Shown: positions 32,594 through 41,213 of the stretch, in pieces
How positions within the stretch are numbered: the first letter of the stretch is position 1
How the letters are laid out: every line of letters starts with the position of its first letter
From: G016234445 sp964438865
Lineage (GTDB): Bacteria; Chloroflexota; Dehalococcoidia; Tepidiformales; Tepidiformaceae
Length of the DNA stretch: 64,000 bases
Assembly: GCA_964438865.1 (NCBI GenBank)
Contig: CAYTMI010000004.1
Coordinates: forward strand, 124,001-188,000
Reading direction: 5' to 3'
Program-made: the position numbers and the translations under genes
Notes under the pieces: generated by a model
What the model saw: the letters and a program-made list of their open reading frames with translations, nothing else
What the model was told of the DNA's origin: nothing
Database searches by the model: none

Positions 32594-33388
32594 TCAGTCG
32601 AGGACGGCAGCGAGGACGAAGACCACGACAAACACGCTCTGGGCCGAGTGCACGATGATCCCCAGCCACGCGCTCTGCCACCGCCGGGCAGGATAGGCGA
32701 ACAGGAAGATCCCGCTCACCACCGCCGAGGGGATCACCCACGGCTGATGCAGGTGGTAGAGCCCGAACAACGCGCCGTTGGCAACCCAGTCGCCCCGGCC
32801 GAAGACGCCCCGCATGCGCGGCAGCAAGATCCCCCGGAAGAGCAGTTCCTCGCCAATCACGGTGTTGAAGATGGTCAGGAGCACGACCACCGCGAACCAT
32901 CCCCACGCCCCTCGAAAGAACTCCTCGCCGCTGTCGGTGGCCAGGAATTCGGCGAAGTCCCTCGGGGACGGTCCGGTGAGACCTGGCGCCATTTGCCAGA
33001 GGCCGAAGAGGAGGGCGAAGACAAGCGCCCACCACCAGCTCTTTCCACCCGCACGCCCGGTCTTCGGATCGCGCGGCGCCTGCAGCCAGAGGGCACCGCG
33101 GACGGACGGCCAATGGAAGGTCCCCAGTTCCAGCCGCACGAGGATCAGGACCAGGACGGACTGCCAGATGAGCCCGGCGGTGAGCAGGATCAGGAGCGCC
33201 TGGGCCAGTGGCTCGTCGCCGCCCAGCCGGTCCTCAAACCAGGGCGCGGCGAGCCATGCGAGGACAGCCATCGGGACGGCGGCTGCCGCCCACACCGCGA
33301 GGATCTGAACCAGTGAGTACTGCCTGGTATCCCGGTCGCCGGGGGCGGCCCGACCCTGTGAGGCGGCGGCGTTTTCAACTTGTTGCAT
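32594..33388 (-). CDS. CPBP-family intramembrane metalloprotease
   Basis: Polytopic membrane protein of 264 residues related to Rce1/CPBP (Abi) glutamic-type intramembrane proteases. The motif GEELLFRG (EE-x3-R) and the second motif FGLYHLHQ with its His are present. The third motif region is IVHSAQS. About seven hydrophobic segments. The start at 33388 (MQQVENA) has AGGA upstream; ATGs further up (33460) would add a polar, low-complexity stretch. The client is unknown. Confidence 0.8.
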   Translation of the reverse strand: MQQVENAAASQGRAAPGDRDTRQYSLVQILAVWAAAAVPMAVLAWLAAPWFEDRLGGDEPLAQALLILLTAGLIWQSVLVLILVRLELGTFHWPSVRGALWLQAPRDPKTGRAGGKSWWWALVFALLFGLWQMAPGLTGPSPRDFAEFLATDSGEEFFRGAWGWFAVVVLLTIFNTVIGEELLFRGILLPRMRGVFGRGDWVANGALFGLYHLHQPWVIPSAVVSGIFLFAYPARRWQSAWLGIIVHSAQSVFVVVFVLAAVLD

Positions 33389-33591
33389 CTCGTCCGTCCT
33401 GGAAGCAGTTGGTGTCGCGGTGCCCGGCGCGGATGCCACCGCGAGTTGCGGAGCATACATCGTCGCCCGGTGTGACAAACCGGCCACCAACGGCGGCATC
33501 CCGGCATGATGGCTGCGGGCTGTTAACGAACGAGGTGCAGAGCGACGTTCCGTCTCAGCACAGCAGGCGTTGCGGGGTTGGGTGAGGCCGG

Positions 33592-33777
33592 TCAGCCAAG
33601 GTACCGAACGTCAAGGCGAAGCTCCTCGGCCCCTGAGCCCTTCTTCGTGACCCTGTAGGCGCCCGCGGCGCGGCGCGAGGAGGTCGCACCGTGAAGCTCC
33701 GCTTCTGCGAAGTGGGGACCGTTCGGCCCTCCTACTCGGATCCCTTGACCATCCCGCCAGCGAACTCCTCGAGCCAT
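33592..33777 (-). CDS. uncertain short reading frame
   Basis: A 61-residue frame from ATG 33777, ending in RLDVRYLG, in the 439-base gap between the CPBP and secreted-protein genes. Its composition is compatible with coding, but there is no recognised motif or ribosome-binding site. It may be the broken end of an older gene. Nothing else is seen in 33389-33827. Confidence 0.2.
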   Translation of the reverse strand: MARGVRWRDGQGIRVGGPNGPHFAEAELHGATSSRRAAGAYRVTKKGSGAEELRLDVRYLG

Positions 33778-33827
33778 CTTGTAGTAAACGAGCGGGGTTG
33801 AGTCCGGGCTTCCAAGGGAGAGTTTCA

Positions 33828-34310
33828 ATGAAACGGAAATCATTATCCACGCTGGGCCTCGGAGCGATGCTATTCCTCATCGCGGGCGTTGGAGCGCTCG
33901 CTCTTGATTCGGGGCAGTCGGCACTGACGAAAGGGCAGTGTCAGAAGGTTCAGGGAACGCTCGTTCTTCTCGTTACCCCCCTTACTGACAGCAGCGGGAC
34001 GCTGACCGGCACCGCCAAAGGTGAGTTCAACGGCACGGTCGACGGTTCACAGGAGGACGGTACCGATGGCCGGTTCAGTGCAGAGTTCGTTGTCACGTCC
34101 AAAGCGGGCGTTTTGACGGCCCTGCACATGGACTACCTCGCGGGGAACTTCACGACGCCTAACCTTCTGGGTGCGGGACTGATGGGGACGCAGGGAAGCC
34201 CGGATCCCGGGGACACCTACTACGTTCTAACGGCCACCATGGCCCCCGGTTTCAACGTCCCGATGATGGAGTGGTCGTACTCCGGGCTCGCGTGCGTCGC
34301 GACTGAGTAA
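33828..34310 (+). CDS. secreted protein of unknown function
   Basis: 160 residues. The N-terminus MKRKSLSTLGLGAMLFLIAG is a Sec signal peptide. The mature domain is Gly/Thr-rich, alternates like a beta-sheet protein (LTGTAKGEFNGTVDG; RFSAEFVVTSKAG), and has Cys residues near each end that could pair. AAGGGAGAG precedes the ATG. No family is recognised. Confidence 0.7.
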   Translation: MKRKSLSTLGLGAMLFLIAGVGALALDSGQSALTKGQCQKVQGTLVLLVTPLTDSSGTLTGTAKGEFNGTVDGSQEDGTDGRFSAEFVVTSKAGVLTALHMDYLAGNFTTPNLLGAGLMGTQGSPDPGDTYYVLTATMAPGFNVPMMEWSYSGLACVATE

Positions 34311-34402
34311 GTTCCCGAGGCGACCGGAGGGCCGGTTCCCTGTTGTCATGAGCGGGTGCAGGTGGCTCGTCCTCAACCATTCCTTGCGAACGCTGCCGCC
34401 AG

Positions 34403-34765
34403 TTACTCCTCCCCTAACTTCGCCAGAAGCGGCTTCCGTGCGACAGTGCGGTAGGCCATCTCCACCATCGTGCCGACCTCCTCCCAATCTGGCTCTCCGT
34501 CCAGGCGCATGCCGATCCAGCCGCGTCTTCCTTCGTATGGAGGGATGAAGAAACGGTCGGGAGCGGCAGGGATTAGCGTCTCCTGCGCGCCGGGAGGCAT
34601 CGCCAGCCAAAGTGCCAGGCGGCCGTCGTTGTGGTGATTGTCGCGGTAGTGCGCGAAGAGCCTCTCCTTTACGCGAAAAGTGGGCGCGCCCCACGCCTGT
34701 CTCTCCGTGGTTTCGGGCAGGGCAAGACAGATGGCGCGCACTCGGGCGAGGGCTTCGTCGTGCAC
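34403..34765 (-). CDS. MmcQ/YjbR family protein
   Basis: 120-residue protein of the MmcQ/YjbR (CyaY-like fold) family. Typical blocks are RAICLALPETTERQAWGAPTF near the start, then RLALWLAMPPGAQE, and RGWIGMRLDGEPDWEEVGTM with Arg/Trp-Ile. The family is often called DNA-binding, but its function is not established. The GTG at 34765 behind GGGGGGA gives family length; a TTG at 34804 would add 13 residues. It is convergent with the secreted-protein gene. Confidence 0.82.
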   Translation of the reverse strand: MHDEALARVRAICLALPETTERQAWGAPTFRVKERLFAHYRDNHHNDGRLALWLAMPPGAQETLIPAAPDRFFIPPYEGRRGWIGMRLDGEPDWEEVGTMVEMAYRTVARKPLLAKLGEE

Positions 34766-34855
34766 GCGTCCCCCCGGTCGGCGGTCATTGTGGTCGACAA
34801 TCAACCACCGCCGGATGCGCGTGTCAACGGTGACGGCCGCCCGGCTGTGCGGTAG

Positions 34856-35389
34856 TCAGTCCCCGGCGGGGGTCACCGTGCTTGCCTGGGGGCCCTTGTC
34901 GCCCTCTTCCTCGGCGAAACGCACCTCGGCGCCGGCCGCCAGCCGGTCGAACCCGTCGCCAAGGACGCTGTTCCGGTGGAAGTACACCTCACGCCCGCCG
35001 GCCGCGGCGATGAAGCCGTAGCCATCTTCGTGGAAGATTCGGGAGACCTTGCCGCGCGGTGGCGTTTCCGGCGTCTTCACCTCGCCGCGCTGCTTGCGGG
35101 CGTACTCCTCGAGCCGCCGTTCGGCCGCGGTGAAGGCCTGCCGGATGGCGACGTGGAGGTCATCGGCCTTCTGGTGGTTGACGACGAGCACTGAGCCGGG
35201 CACGTCCATGTCGATCTTGACTTCGAAGGGGCCGCCCTGGCGGTGGTGCCCGGTTGGCGCGTCGAGGATAACGCGGCAGGTCAGGATCGCGTCGTAGAGC
35301 GAGTCCAGGTGGGCGGCCCGTTCGCGGATGTATTCGTCGACTTCAAGGGTAAGCGCGACTGAGCCCGGCTTCACTTGCAGCTGGAGCAT
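34856..35389 (-). CDS. HPF/RaiA-like ribosome-associated protein fused to a cold-shock domain
   Basis: 177 residues with two domains. Residues ~1-100 resemble the S30AE/HPF ribosome-hibernation fold (VDEYIRERAAHLDSLYDAIL, EVKIDMDVPGSVLVVNHQKA, DDLHVAIRQAFTAAERRLEE). Residues ~112-177 are a cold-shock domain with RNP1 GYGFI and RNP2 VYFHRNS. It probably binds ribosomes and RNA under stress. It is shorter than long HPF and lacks that protein's C-terminal dimerisation domain. Known as a domain combination in some bacteria. Confidence 0.82.
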   Translation of the reverse strand: MLQLQVKPGSVALTLEVDEYIRERAAHLDSLYDAILTCRVILDAPTGHHRQGGPFEVKIDMDVPGSVLVVNHQKADDLHVAIRQAFTAAERRLEEYARKQRGEVKTPETPPRGKVSRIFHEDGYGFIAAAGGREVYFHRNSVLGDGFDRLAAGAEVRFAEEEGDKGPQASTVTPAGD

Positions 35390-35416
35390 TTGGGGCCCTC
35401 TTCATTGGTGTGAGAC

Positions 35417-35938
35417 TTAGCGGTTCCAGGATGCACGGAGAATGGTGTCATCTTCGAGGTAGTGATAGTCAAAGGTGCCGTGGTAGGCGTGGTGGATCGC
35501 CTCGCCAATGCGCCGCGGCAGGTGGATGTCGGTCGTGGTGATTAGCACACCACCCTCCGCGGCCTCGGTGGCGATGAGGCGGTGGAGCGGGTGCTCGGCG
35601 GTCTCGGCGGTGGATTCGTTCGCGACGAGGTTCAGGATCTCCTCGCGATGCTGCTCGAAGAACGCGCCGCCGACGGTGAGGAACCCGGCGGGGTACTTGT
35701 CTTCGATGCGCCTGCAGGCCGGGCACTTCGCTTTCTGGGCGCCCGGCGGGACGGTGTCCATCCACGCCCAGTGGCCGTTGTGCAAGACGGCGCTGCACGA
35801 AGGGCACTGCGCTGGTTCCGCCGGCTGTTTGCTGCTGCGGTAGGCGTCGTGCCCGGCCTCCGGGACGATGTTGTCGCGCCGAGGCTCCCACGGCTGCTGG
35901 TTCACCGAGGAGGGGTTCTGGTTGGACGAGTGACCCAT
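35417..35938 (-). CDS. BCAM0308-type zinc protein
   Basis: 173 residues. It has CPSCSAVLHNGHWAWM and CPACRRIEDKYPAG, a four-Cys zinc ribbon, then a domain ending in HHAYHGTFDYHYLEDDTILR. This order resembles the BCAM0308 family, whose function is unknown. It lies upstream of the HPF-cold-shock gene on the same strand, 27 bases away, so they may be co-expressed. Confidence 0.7.
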   Translation of the reverse strand: MGHSSNQNPSSVNQQPWEPRRDNIVPEAGHDAYRSSKQPAEPAQCPSCSAVLHNGHWAWMDTVPPGAQKAKCPACRRIEDKYPAGFLTVGGAFFEQHREEILNLVANESTAETAEHPLHRLIATEAAEGGVLITTTDIHLPRRIGEAIHHAYHGTFDYHYLEDDTILRASWNR

Positions 35939-36088
35939 GCGAGCGTCCTCCTGGGGTCATTTGGCCGGTCCGGCGGCGTCGGCGATGCCGGACCTGTACG
36001 CACCTTACACCCTGGCGAAAGGGCCGAGGGTGGCCGAACGGCCGCGGTTCCTGCCCCTGTTGGACCCTTCTGAGGGAGCCCGGGCGTG

Positions 36089-38056
36089 TCAGTAGGGGTG
36101 CTCGGCCCCGGCGATGATGTCGCGGACTACAGCCGGGTCGGCGAGCGTCGTCACGTCGCCGACGTTCTCCGGCTCGCCCTCAGCGATCTTTCGGAGGATC
36201 CGCCGCATGATCTTGCCGGACCTTGTCTTCGGCAGGCCTTCGACAAACTGGATCTTGTCGGGGTTTGCGATCGCGCTGATGTCCTTTCGCACCGCGTCGC
36301 GCAGTTGTCTCGCGAGGTCCGCGGAGCCGGAGCTCCCGGCATTCAGCAGCACGAAGGCGTAGATCCCGGTGCCCTTCACGTCGTGGGGATAGCCGACGAC
36401 CGCGGCCTCCGCGCAGGCTTCGTGCCCGACGAGCGCGCCCTCGATCTCGGCTGTCCCCAGCCGGTGGCCGGCCACGTTGAGGACGTCGTCGACGCGCCCG
36501 GTTATCCAGTAGTACCCGTCCTGGTCGCGATGGCAGCCGTCACCGGTGAAGTACTTGCCCGGGTAGGTGGTCAGGTAGGTCTGGACGAAGCGATCATGGT
36601 CGCCGTAGACGGTGCGCATCATCCCCGGCCACGAGGCCGTGATGCAGAGCCGCCCGGTAACGCTATTGCCGGTGAGTTCAGTACCGGCTTCGTCGACCAC
36701 GCAGGGCTGTACGCCGAAGAACGGCAGCGACCCGGAGCCCGGCTTCATGTCGGTTGCGCCGGCGAGGCCGGTGATCATGTGCCCGCCCGTCTCGGTCTGC
36801 CAGTAGGTGTCGACCACCGCGCATCGCTGTTCGCCGACCACGTTGTAGTACCAGCGCCATGCCTCGGGGTTGATCGGTTCGCCCACGGTGCCAAGCACGC
36901 GGAGAGACTTGCGGCTGTACCGGGTGACGTGCTGGTCGCCTTCGCGGGCGATGGCGCGGATCGCGGTCGGCGCGGTGTAGAGGATGTTGATCCCGAGGCG
37001 GTCGACCATGTCCCAGTAGCGGCCGGCGTCCGGGTAGGTGGGGATGGATTCGAAAATCACGCTCGTGGCGCCATTCCCCAGGGGGCCGTAGACGATGTAG
37101 CTGTGCCCGGTCACCCAGCCAATGTCGGCGGCGCAGCAGTAGATGTCGCCTTCCCGGTAATCGAACACGTACTTGTGGCTGACCATGGTGTGGAGCAGGT
37201 AGCCGGCCTGCGTGTGGAGCACGCCCTTCGGCTTCCCGGTCGACCCGGACGTGTAGAGGATGAAGAGAGGGTCTTCGGAGTCCATCGTTTCGGGGGCGCA
37301 TTCGGCCGGCTGGGCGGCGAGCGCTTCGTGCCACCAGTCGTCCCGGCCGAGGGTCATGGGCACGTCCTCCCCGGTGCGCTTAAAGACGATGGTGAACTCG
37401 ACCGTATGCCCCGGTTCCGCGAGCGATTCGTCGACGTTCCGCTTCAGCGGCACGGAGCGCCCGGCGCGGCGGCCTTCGTCCTGGGTGATGATCGCCTTGC
37501 AGGTAGAGTCGTCCACGCGGTCGCGAATGGAGCGGGGGCTGAAGCCGCCGAAGATGACCGAATGGATGGCGCCGATCCGGGCGCAGGCGAGCATGGCAAC
37601 GGCGAGTTCGGGCACCATGCCCATGTAGATGGCGACGCGGTCACCCTTGCGAATGCCGCGAGCTTTCAGTGCGTTGGCCAGGCGGCAAGTCGCTTCGTAG
37701 ACCTCGCGGTAGGTCATCGAACGGTTCTCGCCCGGTTCATCGCCTTCCCAGAGGAGTGCGATCTGCTCCGCCCGGGTGGCGAGATGACGGTCGAGGCAGT
37801 TGGCCGAGACGTTGAGTTTGCCGCCGAGGAACCAGCCGATTTTGCCCGTGTAGAAGTCCTCTTCCTTCACCTTCGAAAAGGGCGCTATCCAGTCGATGAA
37901 TTCGTTCGCCATGCCGGTCCAGAAGGCGTCCGGCTCTTCCACGCTGCGGCGGTAGAGGTCGTCGTAAGCGGCGCGAGAGGCGACGAGGGCGCCCTCACGG
38001 ACGCGCGCGGGAGGGGCGTAGGACTCGTGCACGGGGAGGCCGATCTCGGTCGACAA
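36089..38056 (-). CDS. acs: acetate-CoA ligase (acetyl-CoA synthetase)
   Basis: Activates acetate to acetyl-CoA through acetyl-AMP. At 655 residues it is full length. Motifs include YTSGSTGKPKGVLHT (P-loop), WQTETGG, the hinge region ITGRVDDVLNVAGHR and the C-terminal PKTRSGKIMRRILRKIA, whose Lys is the usual acetylation-controlled catalytic residue. The start appears to be TTG 38056, behind GAGGT. It is divergent from the dehydrogenase operon, which would release acetaldehyde or consume pyruvate, so both feed acetyl-CoA. Confidence 0.93.
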   Translation of the reverse strand: MSTEIGLPVHESYAPPARVREGALVASRAAYDDLYRRSVEEPDAFWTGMANEFIDWIAPFSKVKEEDFYTGKIGWFLGGKLNVSANCLDRHLATRAEQIALLWEGDEPGENRSMTYREVYEATCRLANALKARGIRKGDRVAIYMGMVPELAVAMLACARIGAIHSVIFGGFSPRSIRDRVDDSTCKAIITQDEGRRAGRSVPLKRNVDESLAEPGHTVEFTIVFKRTGEDVPMTLGRDDWWHEALAAQPAECAPETMDSEDPLFILYTSGSTGKPKGVLHTQAGYLLHTMVSHKYVFDYREGDIYCCAADIGWVTGHSYIVYGPLGNGATSVIFESIPTYPDAGRYWDMVDRLGINILYTAPTAIRAIAREGDQHVTRYSRKSLRVLGTVGEPINPEAWRWYYNVVGEQRCAVVDTYWQTETGGHMITGLAGATDMKPGSGSLPFFGVQPCVVDEAGTELTGNSVTGRLCITASWPGMMRTVYGDHDRFVQTYLTTYPGKYFTGDGCHRDQDGYYWITGRVDDVLNVAGHRLGTAEIEGALVGHEACAEAAVVGYPHDVKGTGIYAFVLLNAGSSGSADLARQLRDAVRKDISAIANPDKIQFVEGLPKTRSGKIMRRILRKIAEGEPENVGDVTTLADPAVVRDIIAGAEHPY

Positions 38057-38105
38057 GGTTACATAACCTCGATGTCATTACTCCGCAGGGCGGGCAGGTT
38101 GGCCT

Positions 38106-38179
38106 ATTCTAAGCGCTCCGCCGCGGCTTGGCGCGGCCAAGGCGCCCCCGGCCCACGGGCTGCCGGAACGTGGTAGATT
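38106..38179. promoter_or_regulatory. divergent acs / dehydrogenase-operon promoters
   Basis: TAGAAT (minus strand, 38106-38111) points to acs and TAGATT (plus strand, 38174-38179) to the E1-alpha gene, which also has TAGGAGG before its ATG. Convincing -35 boxes are not seen. Confidence 0.4.
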
Positions 38180-38207
38180 CCGCCTAGCCCCGCTTAGGAG
38201 GCACGCG

Positions 38208-39191
38208 ATGGACATCTCTCGCGACACGCTGCTCGACCTGCACCAGCGGATGGTGCGCATCCGCCTCTTCGAAGAAGAGGCCGGCAAACTCCAGGAGTCC
38301 GGGAAGATCCCCGGCGCGCTCCACCTCTACGTGGGTGAGGAGGCCGTCGCCGCCGGGGTGATGACCCACCTTTCCGCCGAAGACCAGATAACCAGCACTC
38401 ACCGCGGCCACGGGCACCTGGTTGCGAAGGGCGGCGACCTCCGCAAGATGTACGCCGAGCTCTATGGCCGCGCGACCGGCTACTGCAAGGGTAAGGGCGG
38501 GAGCATGCACATCTCCGACCTCGACCTCGGGATGCTCGGGGCGAATGGGATCGTCGGGGCCGGGCCGCCAATCGCCATCGGCGCTGCCTTTTCGAACAAG
38601 TACCGGGGCACTGACCGCGTGACCTGTTGCTTCTTCGGCGACGGCGCCAGCAACGAAGGCACCTTCCACGAAGCCGCGAACATAGCCGCGCTCTACAAGC
38701 TCCCCGTCGTCTTCGTCTGCGAAAACAACGGCTTTGGCGAATTCACCAGCCAGGCTCGCCACCAGGCGATCAAGGATGTCGCCGACCGCGCGGCCGGGTA
38801 CGGCATGCCCGGCATCGTCACCGACGGCATGGACGTGGTGGCCGTCTACGAAGCCGCCGGCGAGGCCATTGCCCGGGCTCGCCGCGGCGCCGGACCGAGC
38901 CTGCTCGAATGCAAGACCTACCGCTTCTTCGACCACGTCGGCATCCGCGGCATGGGAGTCGTCTACCGCGAGGACGCGGAGGTGCTGGAGTGGCGGAAGC
39001 GGGACCCGATCACGCTCTTCGAATCGCGGCTTGAGGAGATGGGCTTGCTCACGGCCGAGGCCGCGGCCCAGGTACGCGAGCGTGTCCTCTTTGAAATCCG
39101 CGAAGCCATCGCTTTCGCCGAGGCGAGCCCGTTCCCGCCAGAAAGTGCGCTCATGGAGGATGTCTACACCATCATGGGGGCAGCGCGATGA
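38208..39191 (+). CDS. acoA: TPP-dependent dehydrogenase E1 component, alpha subunit (AcoA/PdhA type)
   Basis: Alpha subunit of a heterotetrameric E1, 327 residues. It binds thiamine diphosphate through GDGASNEGTFHEAANIAALY then ENN, and has STHRGHGHLVAKGGD and KGKGGSMHI. Together with the next gene it decarboxylates a 2-oxoacid or cleaves acetoin and passes the acyl group to E2. The presence of an AcoX gene in the operon favours acetoin over pyruvate, but the enzyme could be pyruvate dehydrogenase. First gene of a five-gene operon. Confidence 0.85.
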   Translation: MDISRDTLLDLHQRMVRIRLFEEEAGKLQESGKIPGALHLYVGEEAVAAGVMTHLSAEDQITSTHRGHGHLVAKGGDLRKMYAELYGRATGYCKGKGGSMHISDLDLGMLGANGIVGAGPPIAIGAAFSNKYRGTDRVTCCFFGDGASNEGTFHEAANIAALYKLPVVFVCENNGFGEFTSQARHQAIKDVADRAAGYGMPGIVTDGMDVVAVYEAAGEAIARARRGAGPSLLECKTYRFFDHVGIRGMGVVYREDAEVLEWRKRDPITLFESRLEEMGLLTAEAAAQVRERVLFEIREAIAFAEASPFPPESALMEDVYTIMGAAR

Positions 39192-40195
39192 CCACCACCG
39201 AGGCACCGGCCGGACGCAAACTCGCCTATGTCTCCGCGATCAACGAAGCCCTCGCCCAGCTGATGCGCGCGGACCCCAACGTCTTCATCGCCGGCGAGGA
39301 CGTGGGTCTCTACGGCAGCGTCTTCGGGGTCACCCGCGGCCTCATGAAGGAGTTCGGCGAGAACCGCGTGGTCGACACCCCAATCGCCGAGTCTGGGATC
39401 ATGGGCCTTGGCCTTGGCGCGGCGGCCACGGGCCTGCGCCCGATCATCGACATCATGTTCATGGACTTCATCGGCGTCTGCATGGACGAAGTGGTCAACC
39501 AGATAGCGAAGATGAAGTACATGTTCGGCGGCAAGGCGACCCTCCCGCTGACCATCCACACCATGGCCGGCGGCGGGATGTCGATGGCGGCCCAGCACAG
39601 CCAGTCGCTCGAAGCCTGGTTCTGCCACGTGCCCGGGTTGAAGGTGGTCATGCCCTCGGGCCCCTACGAAGCAAAGGGATTGATGATCGCCGCCGTCCGC
39701 GACGACAACCCTGTGATTGTCGTGAACACGAAGACGCTGCTTGGCCTGCAGGCCGACGTGCCGGAGGAGATGTACGAGATCCCGTTGGGCAAGGCGCATG
39801 TCGTCCGCCCGGGTTCGAACTTCACCATCATCGCCACGGGGCGGATGGTTGGCGAAAGCATGAAGGCCGCGGAAGAACTGGCAGCGGATGGCCTCGACGT
39901 CGAAGTGATCGACCCCAGGACCTTGCAGCCGTTCGACACGGAGACCTGTGTCGCCTCGGTTAGAAAGACCCATCGGGCCCTTGTCGCCCACGAAGCCGTG
40001 CGTTTCGGGGGCATCGGCGCCGAGATTGCCGCGCAGATCCAGGAAGAGGCTTTCGACTCCCTGGACGCGCCAGTCGGGCGGGTCGGGGCGCCGTTCGCGC
40101 CGGTGCCGTTCAGCCCGGCCCTGGAGAAGCAGTACATCCCAAACGCCGACCGGATCGTCGCCGAAGTCCGCCGCCTCCTCGGGAAGCAGGGCTGA
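39188..40195 (+). CDS. acoB: TPP-dependent dehydrogenase E1 component, beta subunit (AcoB/PdhB type)
   Basis: 335 residues, transketolase-like beta subunit. Blocks seen are AINEALAQLMRADPNVFIAG and EDVGLYGSVFGVTRGL at the N-terminus, DTPIAESGIMGLGLGAA with the cofactor-contacting Glu, and the C-terminal DLEVIDPRTLQPFD-type segment (VEVIDPRTLQPFDTET). The ATG overlaps the alpha-subunit stop by four bases, giving equal translation of the two partners. Confidence 0.88.
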   Translation: MTTTEAPAGRKLAYVSAINEALAQLMRADPNVFIAGEDVGLYGSVFGVTRGLMKEFGENRVVDTPIAESGIMGLGLGAAATGLRPIIDIMFMDFIGVCMDEVVNQIAKMKYMFGGKATLPLTIHTMAGGGMSMAAQHSQSLEAWFCHVPGLKVVMPSGPYEAKGLMIAAVRDDNPVIVVNTKTLLGLQADVPEEMYEIPLGKAHVVRPGSNFTIIATGRMVGESMKAAEELAADGLDVEVIDPRTLQPFDTETCVASVRKTHRALVAHEAVRFGGIGAEIAAQIQEEAFDSLDAPVGRVGAPFAPVPFSPALEKQYIPNADRIVAEVRRLLGKQG

Positions 40196-40202
40196 GGCGC
40201 CG

Positions 40203-41213
40203 GTGGCGAGCGGGCCCATCGGCATCATCGCGAACCCGGCCTCTGGAAAAGACATCCGGAGGCTGGTCGCTCATGCTTCGGTCTTTGACAACCAGGAGAA
40301 GGTGAACATCATCCGCCGAACGGTGTTGGGCGCCGTGGCCGCGGGGTGCGACCAGTTCCTCTATCTCCACGACGGCCATGCCATGGTGGTCAACGCCATC
40401 GACGGTCTCAACGCCGACGCCACCTTCACGGAGGTTGAGACGCCCGCCACCTCCGGCGCACTCGACTCGGAGCGCGCAGCCCTGCGGATGCGTGAAGCCG
40501 GCGCCGCGGTCATCGTCACCCTCGGCGGCGATGGCACGAACCGGGCGGTCGCCCGGGGCTGGCAGGATGCCCCGCTGGTGGCAATCTCGACCGGAACGAA
40601 CAACGTCTTCCCGCAGATGGTCGAAGGCACGGTGGCGGGCGCCGCGGCCGGGCTTGTCGCGACCGGGAAGGTGCCGCTGCTGGATGCGGCCCAACAGTGC
40701 AAGGTCGTGCGGGTGGAGGTGGAAGGCGAGCGCGACGACCTCGCCTTGATCGACGCGGTGCTCCTGGACGAGGCGTTCGTAGGCGCCCGCGCGATCTGGA
40801 CCACCCGCGTGCTCCGGACCATCGTGCTCACACGCGCCAACCCCGGGGCCGTCGGGATGTCGGCAGTGGGCGGATTGCTCCACCCACTCACCGACGCCGA
40901 CGAGGGCGGGCTGTTCGTGCAGGTCGGCCCGGGCGGAGGGGCCGTGCTCGCGCCGATCGCTCCTGGCCTATTCGATCCCGTCCCGATCGCGGAGGTGCGG
41001 CCTCTGGCATGGGGAGAGCGGGTGGAAGTCGCCGGGCCCGGCATCCTGGCGCTCGATGGTGAACGCGAGCGGCGGCTGTTGCCCGGACAGCGAGCCTGGC
41101 TCCGGGTCGAACGTTCCGGCCCGTGGGTTATCGACGTGGCGCGGACGATGCGCCTGGCGGCCTGCCGTGGTCTGTTCCGATTCAAGGCTGGAGGCGCGCA
41201 CGATGCCAACTGA
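40203..41213 (+). CDS. acoX: AcoX-like ATP-NAD kinase family protein
   Basis: 336 residues, related to AcoX, an ATP-NAD kinase-fold protein encoded in acetoin catabolism operons. IGIIANPASGKDIRRLV is the start of the fold and VIVTLGGDGTNRAVARG supplies the GGDGT kinase motif; STGTNNVFP follows. The role of AcoX in acetoin degradation is not settled. GTG start at 40203, eight bases after the E1-beta stop; its 3' end overlaps the E2 gene by 11 bases. Its place between E1 and E2 supports an acetoin dehydrogenase assignment. Confidence 0.8.
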   Translation: MASGPIGIIANPASGKDIRRLVAHASVFDNQEKVNIIRRTVLGAVAAGCDQFLYLHDGHAMVVNAIDGLNADATFTEVETPATSGALDSERAALRMREAGAAVIVTLGGDGTNRAVARGWQDAPLVAISTGTNNVFPQMVEGTVAGAAAGLVATGKVPLLDAAQQCKVVRVEVEGERDDLALIDAVLLDEAFVGARAIWTTRVLRTIVLTRANPGAVGMSAVGGLLHPLTDADEGGLFVQVGPGGGAVLAPIAPGLFDPVPIAEVRPLAWGERVEVAGPGILALDGERERRLLPGQRAWLRVERSGPWVIDVARTMRLAACRGLFRFKAGGAHDAN

